A stretch of 7,952 nucleotides of DNA from B8-G4 sp033720735 (GTDB lineage: Bacteria > Bacteroidota > Bacteroidia > Chitinophagales > Saprospiraceae). A program made the translations under genes and the position numbers. Where the stretch lies: assembly GCA_033720735.1 (NCBI GenBank), contig JAWWBX010000206.1, forward strand, positions 1-7,952, in the 5' to 3' direction. Of this stretch, positions 1 to 7,448 are shown piece after piece. The stretch's first letter is position 1, and every line of letters starts with the position of its first letter. The notes under the pieces are model-generated. The model was given only the letters and a program-made list of their open reading frames with translations. It did no database searches and was not told where the DNA came from.

Positions 1-24
1 GTGTTCAGGTGTTCAGGTGTTCAG
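1..24. repeat. 8-bp tandem repeat, three copies
   Basis: The window opens with three perfect head-to-tail copies of GTGTTCAG (1-8, 9-16, 17-24), followed by GTG, which leads into the first 41-bp palindromic unit. More copies may lie to the left of the window. The octamer resembles the CGTTCAGG end of the neighbouring unit, so it may be a local expansion of that element's edge (inference). I see no coding role. Confidence 0.85.
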
Positions 25-65
25 GTGCTTGCCCTGTACGCGTAGCGCAGCGAAGTCGTTCAGGG
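25..65. repeat. 41-bp palindromic REP-like unit, copy 1
   Basis: This is the first of two units that match at 38 of 41 positions. Near-complementary arms CCCTGTACG (32-40) and CGTTCAGGG (57-65) pair over 9 bp with one mismatch around a 16-base loop. A perfect palindrome TACGCGTA lies at 37-44. Short, extragenic, imperfectly palindromic units of this kind resemble REP elements, and elements that translate as ...AERSRSG... in one frame recur in FCB-group genomes (recalled, not searched). A TnpA-REP (RAYT) transposase could mobilise them, but none is in the window. Confidence 0.75.
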
Positions 66-81
66 TTCATGTGGTGTAGAC

Positions 82-122
82 GTGCTTGCCCTGCACGCGT
101 AGCGGAGCGGAGTCGTTCAGGG
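82..122. repeat. 41-bp palindromic REP-like unit, copy 2
   Basis: This is the second copy, in the same orientation and 57 bases after the first. It differs at three positions (T to C, C to G, A to G). The arms are CCCTGCACG (89-97) and CGTTCAGGG (114-122), again with one mismatch. The substitutions leave the outer arms pairable, as expected if the palindromic shape matters. The 16-base spacer between the copies is not part of the repeat. Confidence 0.75.
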
Positions 123-180
123 CCCAAGTGCCTATGTTTCAGTGAACGTGAATGGCAAGCGTTTCACAACCTCAGCGCCC

Positions 181-195
181 CCGCAATCGTTGCGG
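181..195. other. Short perfect hairpin upstream of the DUF1648 gene
   Basis: CCGCAA-TCG-TTGCGG has 6-bp perfect arms and a 3-base loop. It is followed directly by TTAAATAG and overlaps the start of a second small inverted repeat, GTTAA-N6-TTAAC (195-210). It lies 70 bases before the chosen start of the membrane-protein gene. It could be a leader hairpin, an operator, or the terminator of a gene left of the window. The downstream tract has only short T runs, so a terminator is not well supported. Confidence 0.35.
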
Positions 196-265
196 TTAAA
201 TAGTGTTAACAGGTTCTGGTAGCCCGATGGGTAACCTTTTGGCAAGGAATGACGTATCATACAAC

Positions 266-763
266 ATGACGCGTCCCGAAGTACACCTCGAACCGGACCA
301 CCTGGACAAAAGGCTGCAGTGGCTGGCCCTGGCCGGATTGGTCGTCGCCATCGTATTGCCCGTGTACCACTACGGGGATCTTCCCGAGACCATTCCTGTG
401 CACTTCGGGGTCACGGGTGAGGCCGATGGCTTTGGTCCGCGGTGGATCATCTGGCTGCTCCCGGCGATCGGATTGGCCATCTATGCCGGACTTTCGCGCC
501 TGGTGAGACACCCGCACTCCTTCAACTACCCGGTACCGATCACGGAGAAGAACGCAGGGGCTCAATACCGGAATGCCGTGCGCATGATCCGCATTCTCAA
601 TGCGCTGATCACCTGCTCGTTTGCCTGGATCACCTGGGGTATCATCCAGGTCGCGACCGGGTCCGCTGGTGGGCTGGGAATGTATTCAGTTCTGATCTTT
701 CTATTGCTGGTCACGGGGACCACCGGATATTTCCTGTATCGGGCGTTTCAGATCGGTCGGTAG
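266..763 (+). CDS. DUF1648 family small integral membrane protein
   Basis: The product is a 165-residue inner-membrane protein. Right after the first helix it carries the DUF1648 signature, LPETIPVHFG plus GEADGFG at about residues 39-57. Four hydrophobic segments are visible, at about residues 18-36, 60-79, 108-131 and 139-159. The loop between helices 2 and 3 is basic and polar. The biochemical role of DUF1648 is unknown. The domain also occurs as the N-terminal part of SdpI-type immunity proteins, but no SdpI domain or toxin gene is visible here, so immunity is not claimed. The ATG at 266 puts a short polar tail ahead of helix 1. In-frame starts at 227 (ATG) and 203 (GTG) would add 13 or 21 residues. 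No start has a well-spaced Shine-Dalgarno; AAGGA at 244-248 is 17 bases before 266. The gene stands alone, with repeats on both sides, and its TAG stop touches the downstream array. Confidence 0.8.
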   Translation: MTRPEVHLEPDHLDKRLQWLALAGLVVAIVLPVYHYGDLPETIPVHFGVTGEADGFGPRWIIWLLPAIGLAIYAGLSRLVRHPHSFNYPVPITEKNAGAQYRNAVRMIRILNALITCSFAWITWGIIQVATGSAGGLGMYSVLIFLLLVTGTTGYFLYRAFQIGR

Positions 764-1224
764 ACTGATTAACTGCCTCAGATTTTCTCGCGGATTACGC
801 TGATTTCGCAGAAATTCGGAGCGTTGGTCGGGCCACTGATTTCACAGATTTCTACTGATTTCCACGATTCCTGCTCACGAGACTGGCGAGCTGACCGTCG
901 ACTAGAGACTCGATTAAGATTCTCGCAGATTGCGCTGATTTCGCAGAAATTCGGAGCGTTGGTCGGGCCATTGATTTCACAGATTTCTACTGATTTCCAC
1001 GATTCCTGCTCACGAGACTGGCGCCTGTCGTATGTTGACTGCTGACTGTCGTCTGGAGACCGTCGACTGGAGACTGATTAAGATTTCTCGCAGATTACGC
1101 TGATTTCGCAGACACTCGGAGTGTTGATTGGGCCTTTGATTTCACAGATTTCCACTAATCTCCACGATGCCTGTGCTCACGAGACTGGCGCCTGTCGTCT
1201 GTTGACTGCTGACTGCCTTCTGGA
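762..1224. repeat. Intergenic array: three copies of a ~103-bp core with GACTG-rich spacers
   Basis: This fills most of the 646-base gap between the DUF1648 gene and smc. The core begins TCTCGC and ends GAGACTGGCG. Copies lie at 786-888, 921-1023 (103 bp each, three mismatches between them) and 1086-1190 (105 bp, clearly more diverged, with a 2-base insertion). Each core contains a related 12-mer three times: TGATTTCGCAGA, TGATTTCACAGA and TGATTTCCACGA (TAATCTCCACGA in copy 3). A lead-in AGACTGATTAA occurs at 762-772 and 1071-1081, with a one-base-longer form at 906-917. The trailing spacer (1021-1057 and 1188-1224) matches at 34 of 37 positions. The spacer after copy 1 lacks about 30 bases of it, which explains periods of 135 and 165. 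One frame is open across copies 1-2, but its peptide merely repeats. I read the array as non-coding. Confidence 0.85.
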
Positions 1225-1312
1225 TAAGGCGAACAGCGAAGTGCTAACGGCCAAGCGCCAATGGCTAATATCCATAGTAAGTTGACTATCAGCGACTCAG
1301 ATTTGCAGAAAA

Positions 1313-1351
1313 TCCGCTATATTTAGGAGTATTCCAACCGTTGATAGCGGA
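1313..1351. promoter_or_regulatory. 8-bp inverted repeat upstream of smc, possible operator
   Basis: Perfect arms TCCGCTAT (1313-1320) and ATAGCGGA (1344-1351) flank a 23-base loop, ending 58 bases before the smc start codon. Centre-to-centre spacing is 31 bp, about three helical turns, which would suit a dimeric or looping DNA-binding protein (inference). As RNA it would be a hairpin with a large loop. No T-run follows, so a terminator is unlikely. No regulator gene is present nearby to suggest which protein might bind. Confidence 0.4.
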
Positions 1352-1361
1352 GCCTGCCATG

Positions 1362-1404
1362 CCTCATATTTGAGGAATTTGTATGTGATATATCTCTATA
1401 TTTG
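1362..1404 (+). promoter_or_regulatory. Candidate promoter region for smc, with small palindrome
   Basis: The A+T-rich stretch before smc holds two boxes resembling the Bacteroidota sigma-A -7 element TAnnTTTG. TATATTTG (1397-1404) is a full match but ends only 5 bases before the ATG, and its nearest upstream TTTG (1378-1381) is 15 bases away, shorter than usual. CATATTTG (1365-1372) has one mismatch, but a TTG lies 21 bases upstream (1341-1343), and it would give a leader of about 30 bases. The palindrome CCTCA-TATT-TGAGG (1362-1375) overlaps the second box. Neither box makes a good sigma-70 promoter. This is inference from sequence pattern only. Confidence 0.3.
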
Positions 1405-1409
1405 CAGCC

Positions 1410-4400
1410 ATGCGTCTGAAAAGCCTGGAGTTAAAAGGGTTTAAGAGCTTCGCCAATGAGACCACCATCCACTTCGACGAGAGCGTCATTGGGATCGTAG
1501 GTCCGAACGGGTCGGGCAAATCCAACATCGTCGATGCCATCCGCTGGGTGCTCGGGGAGCAGAAGGGAAAGGAACTGCGCCTGGAGAGCATGGGTGACGT
1601 GCTTTTTAACGGGACGAAGAAACGCAAGCCGGGTGGCGTCTGCCAGGTCGCCATCACGTTCGAGAACACCCGGAATATCTTGCCAACGGAATACCAGACG
1701 GTCACCATCACCAGGATCCTGTACCGCAGTGGGGAAAGTGAGTATCGCCTCAATGGCGTGACCTGCCGGCTCAAGGACATCCGGTCACTCCTGATGGACA
1801 CGGGCATCGGCTCCAACAGCTACGCCATTATCGCGCTCGGGATGGTTGATGATATCCTGCACAACAAGGACAACGCACGCCGGCGCATGTTCGAACAAGC
1901 GGCAGGTATTGCCAAGTACAAACGACGGAAGCACGAGACGCTGCTGAAGCTGAAAAACACCTCGGCCGACCTCGACCGCGTCGAAGACCTGCTCTACGAG
2001 ATCGAGGGCAACCTCCGTGCGTTGGAAAAGCAGGCCCGCCGCACAAAGCGGTTTGTCGACCTCAAGGAACTCTACAAGGAGCAGTCGATCGAGCTGGCAG
2101 TTCGCAAGAGTGAGGACCTCAGCAATCGCTTCAAGGATCTGAGCAAACAGATTGAAACCGAAAAGGACGTCTTGCGACAGCATGAAGCCGATCTGGCAAA
2201 GAAAGAGGCGCAACTCCAGGCCATCAAGAAAGGGAGTATTGACGAGGAACAGGCGGTAAGTACCAAGCAGCGCGAACTGAACATCCTGGTCGGCAAGATC
2301 CGCAATCTGGAAAGTGACAAGAGCCTCAAAGAGCAGGAAATGCTCTTCCTCCATCAGTCGGTCAAAAAGCTCAGCGAGCAAGTCAACCACAATACCCAGC
2401 GGTTGGAAGGTCTGCGTGAGGCCATCACTGCAGGCACGCGAGAACTGCAACAGGCATCGCAGGAGACGGAACAGCGCAAAGTAGAACTCGAGGAGAAGTC
2501 ACAAGCGAAGGTGGCCATTGAGGAGAAATACCAGGCCATGAAGGAGGTGCGGGACACCTTCAGCGGACAGCAACAGGAATTGGAAGAGGAGTATATCAGG
2601 TTGGAGAAAGCCCTGGCCTCGCACAATACCGACGTGGTGCGCTACACCGAATTGCAGAGCAGCTACGCGGATGAGCTGGCCATGGTGGAAGCCGAACTGG
2701 CGGCCAGGGAAAGTGAACATGCCGTCCTGACCGATCAGCTCAAGACCTTGCGGTCCGAATTGGCCGATCGTGAGCGCAGGGCATCTGACAAAGCGAGCCT
2801 GCTGGCGGACCTGAGAGCCCAGCAGGAAGATGCCCGGAGTGCGCTGCAGAAGAAATTGCGGACGTTCGATGCCAAGGTCAACGAACGCGACCTGCTCAAG
2901 GATCTCATTCAGAAACTCGAAGGGTATCCCGAATCGATCAAATACCTGAACAAGTCAGGTAAATGGAAGGCGCAAGCACCGCTGTTGTCCGACGTGATCT
3001 ATTGCGAGCCCGAGCACCGGGTAAAGGTGGAATACCTGCTACGCGGGTATCTCAATGATTATGTGGTCGATACTGTAGATGACGCCGCCGAAGCGATCAA
3101 CCTGCTGTCTTCGGCACAGAAAGGCAAGGCCAACTTTTTTATCCTCGACCGGATTCCTCCGTCGCCATCGTCAATGCGGGACGTTCCTGACGCCACCCCT
3201 TTGCTCAAGTACATCCAGTGCGAGCCGAAATATGAGTCGCTCGTTGCGCATTTGCTGGGCAAGGTCTACGTCACCAATGACCATCCGACCGATGCGCGGT
3301 ATGCGGCGTATCGCGATTGCGTGCTGGTCGATGCACAGGGGCTCTTCTTTCTGCACCAGAACAGTGCTTCAGGCGGATCGGTGGGGCTCTTCGAGGGAAA
3401 GAAACTGGGGCGTGCCAAGAACCTCGAACGCCTGAATGAAGAGATCGCCGTCCTGGAGAAAGAGATCAAGTCACTGAATGAGGACCTCGAGGCCCTGGAT
3501 CTGCAGATGCAGCTCGCCCGCGACGAATCGGACGACAGCGGGGTCGGGGAGGTGCGTGAGGGTGTGATCCGGTGCGAACAGTCCCTCGCTGAGTGCTCCG
3601 TCCACGTTGCCAAGCTGCGAGAACGGAAAGAACAGCTCTCAAGCCGTATGCGCGAAAGCGAAAAGGCGCTTGACGAGGTGCAGCAACAGCGTAAGTCCAC
3701 CTCCGGACAGCTCGCAGTCATGAAGAGCCAGATGGAAAGCGACGCGTCGCAGTGGAAAGATGCTGATCAGGAATACGGACAGCTGCTCAACACCTTTTCA
3801 CAGGCCAATGCTGAGTACAATGCTGCACATCTGGCCTATGTGCAGCGCGCAAACCAGGTGGAAAGCCTCGAACGTGAGATCAAATTCAAAGGGCAGCAGG
3901 AAAGCGAACTGAAAGAGCAGGTCGCCAACGACCAGGCACAGATCGAACAGGACCTGCAGACGATCGGGCAGATCCAGACAGAGGTCGAACAGATGGGATC
4001 CGAATTGATCGATCACTATGCTGCCAAAAAGGAGCAGGAGGCTGAGTTGGGCACTGCCGAACAACAGTACTTCGAAGCGCGCAATGAGATCCACGAGCTG
4101 GAAGAGCGCATCCGCTCGATCGCCCGGGAGCAGCAGAATTCACAATACCTGGTCAATCAGCTCAAGGAGGAGCACAACAATATCCGCTTCAAGCTGGCTT
4201 CGGTGTCAGAACGGCTGCAGATCGAATTCAACACGCGTCTGGAAGACGTCCTTGAACGTGAGATCCATGCTTCCCTGGCGCTCGAGGAACTGGAGGAGAA
4301 AGTACACAAGCTGCGCAGCCGCATTGAGAATTTTGGCGAGATCAATCCGATGGCGGTCGAGGCATACGACGAGATGAAGGAGCGCTACGATGTGATCAAC

Positions 4401-4967
4401 GACCAAAAACTGGACATCCTCGAAGCCAAGGAGTCGCTGATGGAGACCATCCGCGAGATCGAATACACCGCGACCAGCAAATTTGAAGAGGCCTTTGAGA
4501 AGGTCCGCGCCTACTTTATCGATGTGTTTCGCAGCCTGTTTACCGAGGATGATAGCTGTGATCTCATCCTGGCCGATCCGTCCAACCCGTTGGAGTCGGA
4601 TATCATGATCATTGCTAAACCGAAAGGCAAGCGTCCCAAGTCGCTGAGCCAACTATCCGGAGGTGAGAAAACACTGACAGCTACTGCCTTGCTGTTCGCA
4701 CTCTATCTGCTCAAACCCGCTCCATTCTGCGTGTTTGACGAAGTGGATGCACCGCTGGATGATGCCAACATCGAGAAGTTTAACCGGATCATCAAGAAAT
4801 TCTCTGAGCAGTCGCAGTTTGTCATTGTCACCCACAACAAATCGACCATGGCCGCCGTCGACATTATCTATGGCGTGTACATGGAAGAACAGGGGGTTTC
4901 CAGTCTGAGCGCGGTCGATTTCAGATATCTCGAACACCAGGCATTGCTCGAGACGGCCGAAAACTGA
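1410..4967 (+). CDS. smc: Chromosome segregation protein SMC
   Basis: The product is a full-length 1185-residue SMC ATPase, which dimerises and, with ScpA/ScpB, extrudes DNA loops to compact and segregate the chromosome. The head half is at residues 1-170, with Walker A GPNGSGKS (31-38, Lys37), the R-loop arginine near 57 and a Q-loop region at 138-150. Coiled coil runs from about 170 to 505, the hinge from about 505 to 660 (ending SGGSVGLFEGKK) and the return coil from about 660 to 970. The C-terminal head has signature LSGGEKT (1082-1088), Walker B FCVFDE (1106-1111, Asp1110, Glu1111), D-loop APLDDAN and switch His1142 in VTHNK. The Q-loop reads IIALG, with Leu143 where most SMCs have Gln; I recall Bacteroidota SMCs also lacking it. 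The start is secure because MRLKSLELKGFKSF is the canonical N-terminus. No Shine-Dalgarno precedes it. thrA follows after 29 bases. scpA and scpB are not in the window. Confidence 0.97.
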   Translation: MRLKSLELKGFKSFANETTIHFDESVIGIVGPNGSGKSNIVDAIRWVLGEQKGKELRLESMGDVLFNGTKKRKPGGVCQVAITFENTRNILPTEYQTVTITRILYRSGESEYRLNGVTCRLKDIRSLLMDTGIGSNSYAIIALGMVDDILHNKDNARRRMFEQAAGIAKYKRRKHETLLKLKNTSADLDRVEDLLYEIEGNLRALEKQARRTKRFVDLKELYKEQSIELAVRKSEDLSNRFKDLSKQIETEKDVLRQHEADLAKKEAQLQAIKKGSIDEEQAVSTKQRELNILVGKIRNLESDKSLKEQEMLFLHQSVKKLSEQVNHNTQRLEGLREAITAGTRELQQASQETEQRKVELEEKSQAKVAIEEKYQAMKEVRDTFSGQQQELEEEYIRLEKALASHNTDVVRYTELQSSYADELAMVEAELAARESEHAVLTDQLKTLRSELADRERRASDKASLLADLRAQQEDARSALQKKLRTFDAKVNERDLLKDLIQKLEGYPESIKYLNKSGKWKAQAPLLSDVIYCEPEHRVKVEYLLRGYLNDYVVDTVDDAAEAINLLSSAQKGKANFFILDRIPPSPSSMRDVPDATPLLKYIQCEPKYESLVAHLLGKVYVTNDHPTDARYAAYRDCVLVDAQGLFFLHQNSASGGSVGLFEGKKLGRAKNLERLNEEIAVLEKEIKSLNEDLEALDLQMQLARDESDDSGVGEVREGVIRCEQSLAECSVHVAKLRERKEQLSSRMRESEKALDEVQQQRKSTSGQLAVMKSQMESDASQWKDADQEYGQLLNTFSQANAEYNAAHLAYVQRANQVESLEREIKFKGQQESELKEQVANDQAQIEQDLQTIGQIQTEVEQMGSELIDHYAAKKEQEAELGTAEQQYFEARNEIHELEERIRSIAREQQNSQYLVNQLKEEHNNIRFKLASVSERLQIEFNTRLEDVLEREIHASLALEELEEKVHKLRSRIENFGEINPMAVEAYDEMKERYDVINDQKLDILEAKESLMETIREIEYTATSKFEEAFEKVRAYFIDVFRSLFTEDDSCDLILADPSNPLESDIMIIAKPKGKRPKSLSQLSGGEKTLTATALLFALYLLKPAPFCVFDEVDAPLDDANIEKFNRIIKKFSEQSQFVIVTHNKSTMAAVDIIYGVYMEEQGVSSLSAVDFRYLEHQALLETAEN

Positions 4968-4996
4968 TTGGCGCACTTCTTGCGGATTAGGCACCT

Positions 4997-7444
4997 ATGA
5001 AAGTCCTGAAATTTGGAGGTACTTCGGTGGGCACGCCCGCCGCTTTGCGCTCGGTCGCTCAGATCATTCGCGCGCAATCCGCCGACCATCGTCTCATGGT
5101 CGTGGTCTCGGCGCTGAGCGGTGTGACCAATGCGCTGGAGGCCCTTGCCGCCTCAGCCGTCAACGGAGAGGATTTCTCTGGCTACGTGTCCGGAATCCGG
5201 GCAAGGCACCTGGAAATGATCGAAGCCCTCGACTTTGATCAACCCACTGTTGATCAGTTCCGGGAGCACATTGAAGAATATTGCCATGATCTGAACGATA
5301 TCTGTACCGGAGTCAAATTGGTAGGTGAGCTGTCCCCGCGCAGCCGGGCGCGCCTGATGAGCGCGGGAGAGTTGATCTCCTCTCATATCGTGACACGCAT
5401 GCTGCAGAGTGTGGGCGTAGAAGCCGTGCGTAAGGACAGTCGCGACTTCATCACTACGACAGGAGATCCACTGAACGGGATGGTCAGGATCGAGGAAACC
5501 TACGACAAGCTGCGGCAACTTGCAACGAGCGAAACAGCGCAGGTGATCGTGATGCCCGGCTTTATCGCACGTGATGAGCAAGGTAAGGCGTCAACGCTGG
5601 GGCGGGGTGGATCAGACTACACGGCTGCATTGATCGCCGCAGCAGTCAAAGCAGAGGCCATCGAGATCTGGACGGACGTCAGCGGGGTGATGACTGCCAA
5701 CCCACAACTGGTCAGTAAGGCCCATCCGGTTGAGCGGATGACCTACGCCGAAGCCATGGAACTTTCCTATTTCGGAGCAAAAGTGATCTACTCTCCAACG
5801 ATCCATCCACTGATCGTAGAGGGGATCCCTTTGCGCATCAGAAACACCCTTGATCCGGCAGCGCCCGGTACTCTGATCACGGCAAACGAGACCGATGATA
5901 ATCTGCCCGTCAAGGGGATCTCAAGTATTTTCGATATTGCCCTGATCACCGTGGCCGGAGCCGGCATGATCGGCGTCCCGGGCACCGCCATGCGCATGTT
6001 CAGAGCGATGGCTGCACGTGCACTAAATATTCTCTTTATCACGCAATCCTCTTCCGAACAGACGATCACCGTCGGACTGCGTGAGGCGGACGCCGATGCA
6101 GCCAGACTGGCGCTGCAGGAAGAGTTTGCTCGTGACCTCGAACGCGGGCAAATCGACGAGATCCTGGTTGAGGCGGACCTGACCCTGATGGCAGTGGTCG
6201 GCGAGCAGATGAAAAACCGGCCTGGTATTGCCGGCAAGATCTTCGGACTAATGGGTGAGAACGGGATTAACGTACGGGCGATCGCACAAGGATCCACAGA
6301 ACGCAACGTATCATTTGTGATCAGTACGCGCGATGCAAGCAAGGCGCTCAACACGCTGCATGAAGGCTTTTTTCTGTCTGAAAGCCGGGCAGTGCATTTG
6401 TTCAATGTCGGTGTCGGCAATGTCGGAAGTGCCGTGCTGCAACAGATCCGTGATCAGCATGCACACCTGCTCGAAGCTTACGGGCTTGATCTGAAAGTGG
6501 CCGGTCTCGCCAACAGCAGGAAGATGATCTTTGACGAAGAAGGACTCGATCTTGAGAACTGGCAAGATCGACTTGCTTCCGGGGAGCCGTACTCGCGGGA
6601 TGGATTTGTCAAACAGATCATTGAACTCAATTTGCGTACTAGTATTTTCGTGGACAACACGGCGTCCGCCGACGTAGCGGTGGCCTATGCCCCGCTCCTT
6701 GGCGAAAGTATCCACGTGGTCACGTCCAACAAGATCGGTGCATCCTCGGATATGCAGCACTATGCGGCGCTCAAGGCAGCAGCGGTCGAGCATGGTGTGC
6801 AATACCTTTACGAGACGAACGTCGCTGCTGGTTTGCCGGTCATCAGGACCATCCGTGACATGCTGCTCACGGGCGACAGGATCCACCGCATCGAGGCCGT
6901 CTTGTCCGGGAGCCTCAACTATATCTTTAACCGGATTGGTGCGGATTGTCCGTTCTCGCAGGCCGTCACTGAAGCCCGCGAGCTCGGGTTGACCGAGCCT
7001 GATCCTGCCATTGATCTCAGCGGCCTGGACGTGCAACGCAAGATCCTGATCCTCGCTCGCGAGGCGGGCTACCACTTCGAACTCAGTGATGTAGGGCGCG
7101 GCCATATGATCCCGCCAACACTTGAAACCGGAGCATCATGGCCTGATCTCCTTGCATACCTGCAGCAGCATGATGCCGATATTGAAATGCAGCGCCGGGC
7201 CGTCGAGGAAGCCGGGCGTCAGTGGCGCTTTATGGCGACCCTGATCGATGACAAGTTGAGTGTTGGTGTGCTGTCGGTCAGCCCGGAACATCCGGGGTGG
7301 GTACTGGGGGGGAAGGACAATCTGGTGCTCCTTTACTCGGATCGATATCATGAACAGCCACTTGTGGTCAAAGGCGCCGGAGCAGGCCCGCATGTCACAG
7401 CCTCAGGCGTGCTGGCCGACATTTTGCGGATTGCCAACGTCTGA
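4997..7444 (+). CDS. thrA: Bifunctional aspartokinase / homoserine dehydrogenase
   Basis: This 815-residue cytosolic enzyme phosphorylates aspartate and later reduces aspartate semialdehyde to homoserine, the first and third steps toward threonine. The kinase domain (about 1-295) has KFGGTSVG (5-12), GELISS (124-129), LGRGGSDYTA (201-210), IWTDVSGVMTANP (224-236) and ELSYFGAKVIYSP (255-267). Two ACT regulatory units follow (about 305-460), with FITQSSSEQT (347-356) and AIAQGSTERN (428-437), the type of loops that bind threonine in relatives, so threonine feedback is likely. The dehydrogenase (about 463-815) has a nucleotide-binding GVGNVG (472-477), TSNK (576-579, Lys579), YETNVAAGLP (605-614, Glu606) and DLSGLDVQRK (673-682, Asp678, Lys682), all residues expected of an active enzyme. 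Length matches E. coli ThrA (about 820). Only a weak AGG (4989-4991) precedes the ATG. The smc stop lies 29 bases upstream and thrC starts 4 bases downstream, implying cotranscription. No attenuator-like leader is visible. Confidence 0.97.
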   Translation: MKVLKFGGTSVGTPAALRSVAQIIRAQSADHRLMVVVSALSGVTNALEALAASAVNGEDFSGYVSGIRARHLEMIEALDFDQPTVDQFREHIEEYCHDLNDICTGVKLVGELSPRSRARLMSAGELISSHIVTRMLQSVGVEAVRKDSRDFITTTGDPLNGMVRIEETYDKLRQLATSETAQVIVMPGFIARDEQGKASTLGRGGSDYTAALIAAAVKAEAIEIWTDVSGVMTANPQLVSKAHPVERMTYAEAMELSYFGAKVIYSPTIHPLIVEGIPLRIRNTLDPAAPGTLITANETDDNLPVKGISSIFDIALITVAGAGMIGVPGTAMRMFRAMAARALNILFITQSSSEQTITVGLREADADAARLALQEEFARDLERGQIDEILVEADLTLMAVVGEQMKNRPGIAGKIFGLMGENGINVRAIAQGSTERNVSFVISTRDASKALNTLHEGFFLSESRAVHLFNVGVGNVGSAVLQQIRDQHAHLLEAYGLDLKVAGLANSRKMIFDEEGLDLENWQDRLASGEPYSRDGFVKQIIELNLRTSIFVDNTASADVAVAYAPLLGESIHVVTSNKIGASSDMQHYAALKAAAVEHGVQYLYETNVAAGLPVIRTIRDMLLTGDRIHRIEAVLSGSLNYIFNRIGADCPFSQAVTEARELGLTEPDPAIDLSGLDVQRKILILAREAGYHFELSDVGRGHMIPPTLETGASWPDLLAYLQQHDADIEMQRRAVEEAGRQWRFMATLIDDKLSVGVLSVSPEHPGWVLGGKDNLVLLYSDRYHEQPLVVKGAGAGPHVTASGVLADILRIANV

Positions 7445-7448
7445 CGCA

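Noticed and set aside
9..203. Plus-strand 64-codon frame over the left repeats
   Set aside because: Its peptide just repeats the 41-bp unit (CPxRVAxRSRSG twice). It has no other recognisable content and no ribosome binding site, so it is a by-product of the repeat.
442..768. Plus-strand frame overlapping the DUF1648 gene
   Set aside because: It is out of frame with the recognisable four-helix protein and its own peptide has no family features.
824..1045. Plus-strand 73-codon frame inside the intergenic array
   Set aside because: It starts with TTG and its peptide repeats the same ~20-residue stretch because it reads two copies of the DNA repeat. The copies differ in spacer length, and copy 3 is not joined in the same frame.
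786..1190. Possible CRISPR array
   Set aside because: There are only three copies, the repeats are over 100 bp, and the spacers are related to each other and of uneven length. No cas gene is nearby.
1785..2450. 221-codon minus-strand frame opposite smc
   Set aside because: It is the reverse complement of the coiled-coil coding region (its Leu/Phe-rich peptide mirrors Glu/Lys codons) and has no independent support.
4968..4996. Possible terminator between smc and thrA
   Set aside because: The 29-base gap has no inverted repeat of useful length and no T-run.
6311..7105. 264-codon minus-strand frame opposite thrA
   Set aside because: It lies wholly antisense to the conserved dehydrogenase region, contains no recognisable domain, and fits a mirror frame of a codon-biased gene.
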